Source: Methanoregulaceae archaeon (GTDB lineage Archaea > Halobacteriota > Methanomicrobia > Methanomicrobiales > Methanospirillaceae). From it: a stretch of 15,647 nt of DNA. The position numbers were made by a program, and so were the translations under genes. Position 1 is the first letter of the stretch. Each line of letters starts with the position of its first letter. The notes below the pieces were generated by a model. The model worked only from the letters and a program-made list of their open reading frames with translations, was not told the origin of the DNA and did no database searches. The stretch covers positions 1 to 15,647 of the forward strand of contig JAJRBP010000235.1 of assembly GCA_028679405.1 (NCBI GenBank). The letters run 5' to 3'. Below are positions 1 to 6,815 of this stretch, one piece after another.

Positions 1-494
1 GTGGTGAAGGGGATGCGAAGCTTCCCCGCCGCCTCGATGGTCGCGATCCGGACGTCCGGGTCCTTTCCCGGGGAACTGCAGTGGGCATCGAGCCGTGCGG
101 TCGTCTCGAGCATCAGGCCCATGCTTGCGTTGACCGGGCGGAGGTATGCAAGTTCCTCCTCGGAGAGCACCCCGGCGTTCGTGTGGGGGAGAAGGCCGGC
201 ACCGATACTCTCCACGCAGAGGTCGCGGCAGTACTCAAGGATGTTCCCGTAGCCCATGCCAGCGAGGACACGGTCGAACCCGGGCTCCTCTCCCGGACGC
301 TCCCCGAAGGTGAAGAGTGCCTCGGTGCAGCCGAGACCGGCCCCGCTGCGGAGGATCCCGAGGACTTCATCCCGCCCCATGATGCACCCGTCGCGGACAG
401 GGGTCCTGAAGACGCAGTACCCGCAACGGTTCCGGCAGACCGTGGTCAGCGGGAGGAACACATTTCGCGAGAAGGTAATTACGCGTTTCTGCAT
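1..494 (-). CDS. cofG: CofG, 7,8-didemethyl-8-hydroxy-5-deazariboflavin (Fo) synthase subunit 1, 5' part (cut by window edge)
   Basis: Reading the minus strand from the ATG at 494-492 gives 164 codons with no stop before the window edge, so only the N-terminal half is present. The radical SAM cluster motif is CRNRCGYC, with Cys20, Cys24 and Cys27, followed by VFRTPVRDG and later FTFGERPGE and SIGAGLLPHTNAGVLS, which I recognise as CofG. With CofH, CofG makes the deazaflavin chromophore Fo of coenzyme F420 from tyrosine and a pyrimidine precursor, using S-adenosylmethionine and a 4Fe-4S cluster in the cytoplasm. The ATG is the only plausible start: upstream in-frame codons include no ATG or GTG before non-coding-looking sequence. 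cofC lies divergently across about 137 bases, which supports the F420 assignment. The C-terminal half lies outside the window and could not be checked. Confidence 0.93.
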   Translation of the reverse strand, partial: MQKRVITFSRNVFLPLTTVCRNRCGYCVFRTPVRDGCIMGRDEVLGILRSGAGLGCTEALFTFGERPGEEPGFDRVLAGMGYGNILEYCRDLCVESIGAGLLPHTNAGVLSEEELAYLRPVNASMGLMLETTARLDAHCSSPGKDPDVRIATIEAAGKLRIPFT

Positions 495-631
495 CTTTAA
501 GAACCTACGGCGCGATTGGTGATGAAGCTTCCAGGTTCGGATTCTCTCACGGTTACAGCGATCATTCCGGGGAAGATGGCGGAGAAGGTACCGGTGCATT
601 TTTGGGGAACAGGGCCCAACCGATCCTCTGC

Positions 632-1258
632 GTGCCTGTCATTGCAGTCATCCCGTTCAAGCCGGTGAATCCCAAGACCCGGCTCTCCTGTCTCCTTGAC
701 CAGAGGGAACGGGAAGCATTTGCAGAGGCGATGCTCGACGACGTAATCACAGCAGTCCGTGGCACCGGGTGCGACATTTGTGTCCTCTCGACAAGCAGTT
801 ACTCCCGCCCTGGCACCCGGGTCGTTGTCGACGAACGCGGGCTCAACGAATCGTTAAACGATTTCATTGCCAGCAGCAGTGATCCTGTCCTTGTTATCAT
901 GGCCGACCTGCCGCTCGCCACACCCGAGGCGGTGAACGACATGCTTCAGAGAGAAGGAGATGTGGTATTTGCGCCTGGCAGGGGAGGGGGGACGAACGCG
1001 ATCTTTGTCAGAGCAGTCAGGGATTTCCACGTCGATTACTATGGTGCGAGTTTCCTGAAGCATGTCCGCATCGCGGGGGAATCCGGGCTCTCAATCGGGA
1101 TCTCGGACTCATTCCGTCTTCACACCGATATCGATGAGAAGGAGGACCTGGTCGAGCTCCTGATCCACGGGAAGGGGGAGAGCAGGCGGTTCCTTGAGTC
1201 GTCCGGTTTCTCCCTGAAGGTGGAGAAGGGACGGGTCGGTGTGGAGCGGGTTCAATAA
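632..1258 (+). CDS. cofC: CofC, 2-phospho-L-lactate guanylyltransferase
   Basis: The 208-residue product begins with the family's N-terminal pattern VIPFKPVNPKTRLS (residues 6-19), the nucleotide-binding loop. MADLP follows at 90-94, APGRGGGTNA at 114-123 and HTDIDEKEDL at 164-173, all typical of the CofC nucleotidyltransferase fold. In the classical scheme CofC joins GTP to 2-phospholactate, giving the activated intermediate that CofD transfers to Fo; some organisms use phosphoenolpyruvate instead. I place the start at GTG 632-634 because the conserved block then begins a few residues in, as in relatives. A TTG at 602 is in frame and would add 10 residues, but it is not better supported by a ribosome site. 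Neither start has a clear Shine-Dalgarno sequence, so the transcript may be leaderless. cofG is the divergent neighbour. Confidence 0.93.
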   Translation: MPVIAVIPFKPVNPKTRLSCLLDQREREAFAEAMLDDVITAVRGTGCDICVLSTSSYSRPGTRVVVDERGLNESLNDFIASSSDPVLVIMADLPLATPEAVNDMLQREGDVVFAPGRGGGTNAIFVRAVRDFHVDYYGASFLKHVRIAGESGLSIGISDSFRLHTDIDEKEDLVELLIHGKGESRRFLESSGFSLKVEKGRVGVERVQ

Positions 1259-1304
1259 CCCAAATTCCGTGGCTCCTCATCCGGATGTAATGGTAAAGTC
1301 AGGA

Positions 1305-1622
1305 TCATGGCCCGATTTCCGATATCTCCGATCCCGGTAATGATTCGATGTGTTTCCTCAGGAGTTCTTCCTGGGTCTCGTAATCAGATAGGTATACGAC
1401 CCGGAAGGTCTCTTCCCCCTCCACTCCCTTGATGACGTACGCCCCCGCCCGGGTAATCCTGAAGAAAGGCCTTGCGAATGCAGGGAAATATTCGAGCAGG
1501 CCTGTATCTCCGAGATGCCCGATGAATTCCCTGGTGATGGTCCGGTCGATGCGGATCTCCCTGATAACCGTACCATCGAGGCAGACTTCGACCGTCCTGA
1601 TCTGCAGGACCTTCATTTGCAT
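1305..1622 (-). CDS. Small conserved-looking protein of unknown function, coupled to the cysteine desulfurase gene
   Basis: This encodes 105 residues with coding-like composition, and I do not recognise the family. It has no signal peptide, membrane segment or Cys cluster. Charged beta-strand-like stretches run through the first half, then a hydrophobic aromatic patch (EYFPAFARPFFRI, about residues 44-56), a glycine-containing VIKGVEGEE segment, and a charged helical C-terminus. The start overlaps the end of the upstream desulfurase gene by 10 bases (1613-1622), so the two are almost certainly co-transcribed and translationally coupled. A job linked to sulfur transfer is possible on context alone, but nothing in the protein shows it: it contains no persulfide-accepting cysteine motif. 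cofC ends 46 bases away on the opposite strand. Confidence 0.75.
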   Translation of the reverse strand: MQMKVLQIRTVEVCLDGTVIREIRIDRTITREFIGHLGDTGLLEYFPAFARPFFRITRAGAYVIKGVEGEETFRVVYLSDYETQEELLRKHIESLPGSEISEIGP

Positions 1623-2743
1623 CCTCTTATTGTCTCGAGAGCTTCAATGAGGGTATCCACCTCTTCGTGCGTATTGAAGGGAGAGAAGCTGACCCGCACA
1701 GTTCCATCAGGATAGGTCCCGAGATCTTTGTGGATAAGGGGGGCACAGTGGAGACCGGTCCGGAGCCGGATGTCGTAAGAATGGTTCAGCACATACCCGA
1801 TATCCTCGCAACTCCAGCCTTTCCTGCAGAAGCTGACAATACCGCAGGGATTCTCATCTGCATCGACCGAATGTACCGAATATCCGGCAGGACCGAGATA
1901 CCCTGCCAGGTGCCTGACCAGTTCCATCCGGATTTTTGAGAGATTTTCGACTCCCTGCTCCACCACGAAGGCAATCCCGGCGCAGAGTCCTGCAATCCCC
2001 GGGTAGTTTGGAGTACCGGGTTCCAGGGACGAAGGCCGGAGATCAGGCATGGACCGGAGTTCGCTCCTGATCCCGGTCCCACCGAATTTCCACGGGATTA
2101 TCCTGACAGATTCCCCGACGACCAGTCCGCCTGTTCCAGGTGGGCCAAACAGCGATTTGTGCCCGGTAAACGCAGCGACCAGATACGGCCTGCCCGAGAG
2201 GTCGATACCTGTCGAACCTGCCGACTGGGACACATCGAGGAGGAGGGGGATCTCGTGGGAGGCACATACCTCGTAGATCGGGTCGAGCGATTGCACCTGC
2301 CCGGTCACGTTCGATGCATGATTGACCGCGATGAGACAGGTATCGTCCCGTATCTTCTGTTCCAGATCCGGACAGGAGATCCCTCCAGGGCTTGTGGCAG
2401 GGAGCACGTCAAGCGTGATCGCACCCCGGTCCTCCAGGTGGAAGAGCGGCCGGAGAATGGCATTATGTTCATTCGTGGTGGTAATCACATGGCCTCTTTC
2501 CGGGAGTATCCCGAAAACAGCCATGTTAATCGCCTCCGTTGCACCGGAACAGAGCACCACCCGTTCGGGGTCTTTAAAATGAAAGAGGTCGGTGACAGCC
2601 CCCCGGCAACCGTCCAGCACATTCATGCCGGTCACATTCTCGCGGTAGATGCTGACGGGTACCCCCTCGATATTCTGCAGTACCGCGGCCGTCACCGGGG
2701 GAGGTTTCGGATAGCTGGTCGCGGCGTTGTTGAAGTAGATCAT
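1613..2743 (-). CDS. Cysteine desulfurase / selenocysteine lyase-like PLP enzyme (class V aminotransferase fold)
   Basis: The 376 residues match the length of the SufS/CsdA-like group II class. Visible landmarks are the N-terminal YFNNAATSYPKP, SGATEAINMA (66-75), the PLP-ring histidine in NEHNA (91-95), the cofactor-binding DVSQSAG (170-176), the Schiff-base lysine in TGHKSLFGPPGTGG (Lys196), and the catalytic cysteine in RTGLHCAP (Cys333). Such enzymes remove sulfur from L-cysteine as a protein persulfide for Fe-S clusters or thiolation, or act on selenocysteine; the exact substrate cannot be read from the sequence. N-terminal wording resembles the archaeal/bacterial subgroup annotated only as a cysteine desulfurase family protein. 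No SufBCD, IscU or ThiI lies nearby; the only operon partner is the downstream small protein, overlapping by 10 bases. The ATG at 2743 follows GGGATGTGACCC, a usable ribosome site. Confidence 0.9.
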   Translation of the reverse strand: MIYFNNAATSYPKPPPVTAAVLQNIEGVPVSIYRENVTGMNVLDGCRGAVTDLFHFKDPERVVLCSGATEAINMAVFGILPERGHVITTTNEHNAILRPLFHLEDRGAITLDVLPATSPGGISCPDLEQKIRDDTCLIAVNHASNVTGQVQSLDPIYEVCASHEIPLLLDVSQSAGSTGIDLSGRPYLVAAFTGHKSLFGPPGTGGLVVGESVRIIPWKFGGTGIRSELRSMPDLRPSSLEPGTPNYPGIAGLCAGIAFVVEQGVENLSKIRMELVRHLAGYLGPAGYSVHSVDADENPCGIVSFCRKGWSCEDIGYVLNHSYDIRLRTGLHCAPLIHKDLGTYPDGTVRVSFSPFNTHEEVDTLIEALETIRGCK

Positions 2744-2791
2744 GGGTCACATCCCATGGAGGGTTCCTGAAGGGGACAGAGAAAAAAGTGA

Positions 2792-2836
2792 TTTGGCCAT
2801 ATCATATCTAAAGCAGACAGAGGATCCATGGCCAAA
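2792..2836 (-). promoter_or_regulatory. 9-bp inverted repeat around a TATA-like box, with an adjacent T6 tract (promoter/operator or terminator)
   Basis: TTTGGCCAT at 2792-2800 and ATGGCCAAA at 2828-2836 are perfect inverted copies 27 bases apart. Between them, on the minus strand, lies TTTAGATATGATA, a candidate TATA box that would start transcription near 2780, ahead of the desulfurase ATG at 2743. Just beyond the repeat, on the same strand, is a six-T run (2787-2782), as expected for an archaeal terminator of the upstream V4R unit. Both readings fit. Confidence 0.4.
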
Positions 2837-2858
2837 AGATCGGTGACAGATTCCGTCC

Positions 2859-3443
2859 TCACATTTTCGTGACGACAAATTCCCCGAACGCATCTCCGCA
2901 CTCGATCCCCTTGGTTTGTTCACACCTGAACTTGTTCATCCCGTTGGGATAGGGATCGGAGTACGCAAGCTCGAAGAAGGCAGCACTGATCCCCCTGACC
3001 ATGTACGCCCTTTTCCGGTCGGATTTTGAGCCGTCGGCTTCATAGTAGTCCGATGCCCGTATGGTCATCCGCTCCCCCTCGTGGATCTGCATGATACCGG
3101 ATTTTGCCCATCCCCATGCGGTGAATACGGCATAGGCTCCCCTCAGTACGTCTTTTGCACCCTCTGTCACCATCGGCATCACCACGGCCTTGAACTCCTC
3201 TGACGTGATGATCCCATATCCCGTGTGGTACCCGCACTCGTAGGCGCACTGGACCAATGCTTTCTCAAGTGCTTCCCTTCGTTCGGGTGGTGCGGCAGCC
3301 AACATTCTTTCGGCGAACGAGTTCCAGAATGTTGTCGGAAGCTGGTTCACGAGTACGTTGAAGTTGGGAATAAGTCCGTCCTGGTCGCTTTTCACCGTGA
3401 TATCGACCAGGTCTTTCACTACTTTATCGCGCATCACTGTCAT
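2859..3443 (-). CDS. V4R-like (4-vinyl-reductase / hydrocarbon-binding type) domain protein, second of a pair
   Basis: The product is 194 residues from ATG 3443-3441. That start lies four bases beyond the stop of the upstream gene and follows GCAGGTGTGA, a good ribosome site; an ATG 48 bases further upstream would force a longer overlap. The protein has a helical N-terminal half, then GYHTGYGI, a TAWGWAKSGIMQI strand, and a C-terminal block where CEQTKGIECGDAFGEFVV resembles the closing cysteine-glycine motif of V4R domains. V4R domains are small ligand-binding modules found in bacteriochlorophyll enzymes, transcription regulators and many archaeal proteins of unknown role. The assignment rests on motif resemblance. 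The two cysteines of the C-terminal motif could bind a ligand or metal. It forms one unit with the preceding V4R-like and Roadblock genes. Confidence 0.72.
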   Translation of the reverse strand: MTVMRDKVVKDLVDITVKSDQDGLIPNFNVLVNQLPTTFWNSFAERMLAAAPPERREALEKALVQCAYECGYHTGYGIITSEEFKAVVMPMVTEGAKDVLRGAYAVFTAWGWAKSGIMQIHEGERMTIRASDYYEADGSKSDRKRAYMVRGISAAFFELAYSDPYPNGMNKFRCEQTKGIECGDAFGEFVVTKM

Positions 3444-3447
3444 GATG

Positions 3448-3966
3448 TCACACCTGCACCATTTCGACCGTGAATGAACTGGTATTCGCACCAGCCACGA
3501 TGGCCTCGTTCTCGGTCACTCTGTAACTCCGTGCAGGCTTGTCAAAGGAAGCACCAAATACTGCAGCGATGTAGCCACGCGTGAAATAGTTGACCGGGTT
3601 GTCGTGATTGCCCCATTTCTTCAGCCAGCCCGAATCGACGTGCGACTTCTGCAGCTTTACATTTCCCGCCCCGGCATTCCCCGATATCTCCATCTTTCCC
3701 ATTCCCATCAGGGAGTAGAACTCGGCACCGATCCTGAGCCTTTCATCTCCCGAAATCTTATGGTTCCTGATATAATCCTCGAGGAGAGGCCGGACACTGT
3801 CTTCTGCCGATTCACTCAGGATCCTGGTACCGCCGATGTCGTCGAAGTCGATCGCGAGTTTGGTCGTGAGACTCATGTAGTGGTGGCAGTGCAGGACCAT
3901 ATTGAACCCGTTCAGGTAATGACGGAAATTTTTCTCGTCAAAGGTATGTTTGATCTCAAGGGTCAT
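3448..3966 (-). CDS. V4R-like domain protein with an HCHHY motif, first of a pair
   Basis: The 172-residue product starts at ATG 3966 after AGGAG with seven bases between, a strong ribosome site. The striking feature is HCHHY at residues 26-30, inside NGFNMVLHCHHYMSLTTKLA, a His/Cys-rich patch able to bind a metal or heme-like ligand. The C-terminus ARSYRVTENEAIVAGANTSS followed by FTVEMVQV follows the layout of the closing V4R strand pair but lacks the usual cysteine there. Length and overall arrangement parallel the downstream gene, so the two look like diverged duplicates that might form a heterodimer. There is no signal peptide or membrane span. The gene follows the Roadblock gene after 52 bases and is probably in the same transcript. 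The function is unknown. Confidence 0.72.
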   Translation of the reverse strand: MTLEIKHTFDEKNFRHYLNGFNMVLHCHHYMSLTTKLAIDFDDIGGTRILSESAEDSVRPLLEDYIRNHKISGDERLRIGAEFYSLMGMGKMEISGNAGAGNVKLQKSHVDSGWLKKWGNHDNPVNYFTRGYIAAVFGASFDKPARSYRVTENEAIVAGANTSSFTVEMVQV

Positions 3967-4018
3967 TTTTTCAATCTCCTGATCTCTTCCATTATTCTGT
4001 CTGTTTTATCGGCAATCC

Positions 4019-4384
4019 TCAGAGGAGTCTCTCAAGCTCCGGGATCAGTTTCTGGGTCTTGTGCCGGATGAGCCCGAGGGTCGATGAATCCTCTCCGGCA
4101 ATCCCGCATATGGCGTCCCCGACCGGGAAACACATGATCATGGCCTGCTTGTAATTGACAAAGAGATCGGAATAAGTACCGACACTCAGTTCCTTTCCCA
4201 TCTCCGAGATCCCGTTGATTGCGGATGCAACGGCGGCCCCCAGCATATCGAGGTTCGAATTTGCCATGTGCCCGTTGGATTCAATCACGAATCCGTCTCT
4301 TCCTACCACAACCACTGCATTGACCCCCTTAATTCCGGAGATCTCTTTCAGGATGTCTGTGGATGATCGTGCGATGTCAGCCAT
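4019..4384 (-). CDS. Roadblock/LC7 domain protein
   Basis: The 121 residues form one complete Roadblock/LC7 domain. The N-terminal helix (DILKEISGIKGVNAVVVVGR) is followed by the DGFVIESNG strand, the LGAAVASAINGISEMGKEL helix, a central sheet with SDLFVNYKQAMIMCFPVGD, and a closing helix LIRHKTQKLIPELERLL. In bacteria and archaea such proteins (MglB type) dimerise and bind or activate small Ras-like GTPases or act as scaffolds. No GTPase gene is present in this window, so the partner is either elsewhere or is the pair of V4R-like proteins encoded just downstream. The ATG at 4384 has GGTGA six bases upstream and an A/T-rich TATA region just beyond, so this is the first gene of the unit. Confidence 0.88.
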   Translation of the reverse strand: MADIARSSTDILKEISGIKGVNAVVVVGRDGFVIESNGHMANSNLDMLGAAVASAINGISEMGKELSVGTYSDLFVNYKQAMIMCFPVGDAICGIAGEDSSTLGLIRHKTQKLIPELERLL

Positions 4385-4394
4385 TCTTTCACCA

Positions 4395-4455
4395 ATATAA
4401 ATAAATTTATATATACCACTACATTTTGCATTCGATATGATTTATAATTTTAGAG
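4395..4455. promoter_or_regulatory. A/T-rich divergent promoter region between the Roadblock and peroxiredoxin genes
   Basis: The minus strand reads GGTATATATAAATTTATT at about 4417-4400, a strong TATA-like box ending some 16 bases before the Roadblock ATG, which predicts a very short leader. ATAAATTTAT at 4401-4410 is a perfect palindrome. On the plus strand TTTATAATTTTA (about 4440-4451) could serve the peroxiredoxin. The rest of the gap up to 4679 shows no other gene. Confidence 0.5.
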
Positions 4456-4679
4456 TGAATTATTCCTGCATGGTGGTTTCCGGAAATTCCAGCCGTCGGC
4501 GAGGGTCAGGAGGACGAATAAAAAAAATGAACCCGCCGCTGTTTTTCCTGGATCCAAGGTAAGGAATTTTCGTCAATATCGTGCCAGACTTCTGGTGAAT
4601 GAGGGATGCGATCCGCGATCGGCATGGAAGGACTCATATCATGCGAGCGCCAGGGGTGAGTGCAGAAAGGGTGACAGAG

Positions 4680-5159
4680 ATGGCTCCACAGCAACTGATC
4701 GGAATCGGCGAAGCCGTGTACAATTTTTCCCTGAAAGACCAGCACAACTCGACCTTCGACCTCTTCGAGAATACCGGAAAACGGACGTTGCTTTCGTTCC
4801 ACCCGCTCGCGTGGACGGAGTTCTGCGCCGCCCAGATGACCGATCTCGAGAAGAACCGGGAGAAGATGGCCGCCATGAACGCGGAGGCGGTCGGGATCAG
4901 CGTCGATTCAGTCCCCTGCAAGAAAGCATGGGCTGACCACCTCGGGATCACCGGGACCAGGATCCTCGCCGATTTCTGGCCGCACGGGAAGGTCGCGGAA
5001 CAGTACGGTCTCTTCCGGGAGGCGAATGGTTTTTCCGAGAGGGCGAATATCATTGTCGACGAGCGGCAGAGAGTCGCATGGATAAAGATATACCCTGTCC
5101 ACAGCGTCCCGGATATAGGGGAAGTGATGGGGGTGTTGAAAGGGATGGGGAGCAGGTAA
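4680..5159 (+). CDS. Peroxiredoxin (AhpC/TSA family, redoxin domain)
   Basis: The 159-residue thioredoxin-fold protein has the family order: IGEAVYNFSLKDQ at the N-terminus, LSFHPLAWTEFCAAQM carrying the probable peroxidatic Cys49, GISVDSVPCKKAWADHLG with a second cysteine (Cys80), then ADFWPHGKVAEQYGLFRE and GFSERANIIVDE. It would reduce hydrogen peroxide or alkyl hydroperoxides in the cytosol, at the expense of a thiol carrier. The second cysteine sits in the helix after the second strand, not at the C-terminus, so the mechanism is probably atypical two-cysteine or one-cysteine. I chose ATG 4680 because AAAGGGTGA lies just upstream and the homologous region begins there; an in-frame ATG at 4599 would add 27 unlikely residues. 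It stands alone, facing cofE's 3' end. Confidence 0.9.
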   Translation: MAPQQLIGIGEAVYNFSLKDQHNSTFDLFENTGKRTLLSFHPLAWTEFCAAQMTDLEKNREKMAAMNAEAVGISVDSVPCKKAWADHLGITGTRILADFWPHGKVAEQYGLFREANGFSERANIIVDERQRVAWIKIYPVHSVPDIGEVMGVLKGMGSR

Positions 5160-5229
5160 CATGAGGCCGGGAGATCACCAGACCAGTCGGTTGGGAACCA
5201 GAAAATCATCCCCTTGAATGTCTGGCCGG

Positions 5230-6006
5230 TTACAACCTGTTCCGGTTCGAGAGCAACCCCATGAACAGGCACTCCTCCGCATCGATCGTCTCTACCCCAC
5301 AGGTGTCACCGATCGGGAGACCGAGTCCCCGGACGAGGGCAGCCGGGACGCACTCGTCGGCCTCGCCCATTACGATCTCTGCAGCAGAGGCGATATTGTC
5401 CGCTATCGCCCGCCTGGTCACTTCGAGCCGCCGGCCGAAGAGGTCGGTCCTTCCGCGGTCGTCTATGACCGAGGGAATCCCTGCACACCCGATCGCAACA
5501 CCGCTGCACCCGACCCGCATGGCGTGCGTCCTGCTGTCCGCGATGATCACACCGGTGTCCGCCCCCGTGAATCCCGCGATCTCCCTCCTGATCTCCAGGG
5601 CGCTCGCATCGGGGTCGGCCGGGAGCGGGAGCACGCATCCCTCGGGAGCGTTGGACGCGTCGACGCCTGCGTTCGGAAGGAGGGTGCCGCCCTTCATGGA
5701 GAGGAGGAAACCCGGAATGCCACCGATGACTTCGTCGGATTCCCTGAGCACCACCTCCACCACTGCCGGGTCCATGCCATACTTCCCGGCAAGTTCTTCG
5801 GCCTGCACTGAGGGAGTCACCTGATCGAGCCTGACGATCCGTCCCTCAACGGTCGCCACTGCAGACTCGGCTATCACGATCACGTCCCCATCCTCGATCC
5901 CGTCACAGGTGGATACGATCGCGGCGGCTGCGATCATCTGTGAGATCCGGTCTCCCTGAGCAAGGACCGGGGTATTGAGACCGTACACACAGAACGAGTC
6001 GTTCAT
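5230..6006 (-). CDS. cofE: CofE, coenzyme F420-0:L-glutamate ligase
   Basis: The 258 residues equal the usual archaeal CofE length. Recognisable blocks are GDVIVIAESAVATVEGR (40-56), corresponding to the family's nucleotide/metal-binding segment, SMKGGTLLPNAGVDASNA (103-120), ADSRTHAMRVGCSGVAIG (156-173) and GRRLEVTRRAIADNIASAAE (191-210). CofE adds glutamates to F420-0 using GTP and divalent or monovalent metal ions, with the first bond alpha and the next gamma, to give F420-2. The start codon overlaps the folP stop by four bases (ATGA at 6003-6006), so it is the last gene of the glyA-folD-folP-cofE unit. Being inside a folate operon rather than beside other cof genes is notable, but the motifs fit CofE and not FolC. 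Convergent with the peroxiredoxin gene, 70 bases away. Confidence 0.93.
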   Translation of the reverse strand: MNDSFCVYGLNTPVLAQGDRISQMIAAAAIVSTCDGIEDGDVIVIAESAVATVEGRIVRLDQVTPSVQAEELAGKYGMDPAVVEVVLRESDEVIGGIPGFLLSMKGGTLLPNAGVDASNAPEGCVLPLPADPDASALEIRREIAGFTGADTGVIIADSRTHAMRVGCSGVAIGCAGIPSVIDDRGRTDLFGRRLEVTRRAIADNIASAAEIVMGEADECVPAALVRGLGLPIGDTCGVETIDAEECLFMGLLSNRNRL

Positions 6007-6815
6007 CCGCTTTTCACCGCCATCCAGGACCGTACTGCATCGAGTGTCGGGCCGACGTCATGGGTCCGGACCACGTCTGCACCGGCCGGGAGGAGGAGGG
6101 TCGTTACGGCCAGGCTCCCTGGCAGGCGTCCTTCAGGCGGCCGGCCGGTGATCTCCCCGATGAAAGACTTCCTGGATACAGCCGCGAGGAGAGGTTTTCC
6201 AAAAGCCCGGAACTCTGAAAATCGCCTGCAGAGCTCGATATCGAGGGCAGCCGTCCGTTCCGGGACCCAGCGGCCTATACCAGGATCAAGTACATATGCC
6301 CTGATCCCGTATTCCTCGCAACGGCCGGCCACGAGGGACAGGTTTGAAAGCGTCTCCCCGAAGGAGAGTGCATCTCCCGGGAGCGACCGGGATGCCATCG
6401 CGAATACCGGTAAACCGGAATCGCCGGCAAGAGCGGAGTAGGCCGGGTTCGAGAGGCCTGAGATGTCGTTTATCGCATGAACCTCGTGCGAGAGGCACGC
6501 TTCGAGGACCTCCGGGTGCAGCGTATCGACCGAGACCGTAAGACCGGTCCCGTCGAGGCTCGAGAGAGCGCTCTCCATCCTGGATTTCTCATCCGCAACA
6601 CTCAGGGGCGGAGATCCGGGAGCCGTGCTCCGTGCACCGAGGTCGATGATCGCCGCTCCCGCTCCTGCCATTTCCATCGCCCGTTCCCTGACCTGTCCGG
6701 GGGGGACATATGATGCGGAAAAAAAAGATTCAGGGCTGCAGTTGATCACTCCCATCAGGGTGACAGACCCGTCGCCTATTGTCTTTTTGTTTACGGTGCA
6801 GGTCGTGCGAGCCAT
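6003..6815 (-). CDS. folP: Dihydropteroate synthase (FolP-like)
   Basis: The 270-residue TIM-barrel enzyme shows [12 protein letters not shown] (21-32) in place of the common NxTPDSF loop, [15 protein letters not shown] (54-68), SVDT at 95-98, NDISG (116-120), DPGIG (177-181), SRKSFIG (214-220) and the closing RTHDVG (250-255). It joins the pterin pyrophosphate to an aminobenzoate-type acceptor. In an archaeon the acceptor could be p-aminobenzoate (folate) or a ribosylated relative used for methanopterin; context with folD and glyA favours folate. The GARST motif has Arg where bacterial enzymes usually keep Glu, as often seen in archaeal forms. The ATG at 6815 overlaps the end of folD by 25 bases, implying coupling; an ATG at 6755 is in frame but would remove the N-terminal strand. 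Confidence 0.88.
   Translation of the reverse strand: MARTTCTVNKKTIGDGSVTLMGVINCSPESFFSASYVPPGQVRERAMEMAGAGAAIIDLGARSTAPGSPPLSVADEKSRMESALSSLDGTGLTVSVDTLHPEVLEACLSHEVHAINDISGLSNPAYSALAGDSGLPVFAMASRSLPGDALSFGETLSNLSLVAGRCEEYGIRAYVLDPGIGRWVPERTAALDIELCRRFSEFRAFGKPLLAAVSRKSFIGEITGRPPEGRLPGSLAVTTLLLPAGADVVRTHDVGPTLDAVRSWMAVKSG

Noticed and set aside
1..522. Plus-strand open frames at the left edge
   Set aside because: They are shadows of cofG, whose minus-strand reading has the CxxxCxxC motif and family sequence.
522..668. Short plus-strand frame of 48 codons before and across the cofC start
   Set aside because: It starts at ATG 522 and ends inside cofC in another frame. The product resembles nothing I know and has no ribosome site; a leader peptide is possible but unsupported.
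5160..5229. Terminator between the convergent peroxiredoxin and cofE genes
   Set aside because: CCAGAC and GTCTGG and a small GGTT-GGG-AACC dyad are present, but no T-run follows on either strand and the stems are short.
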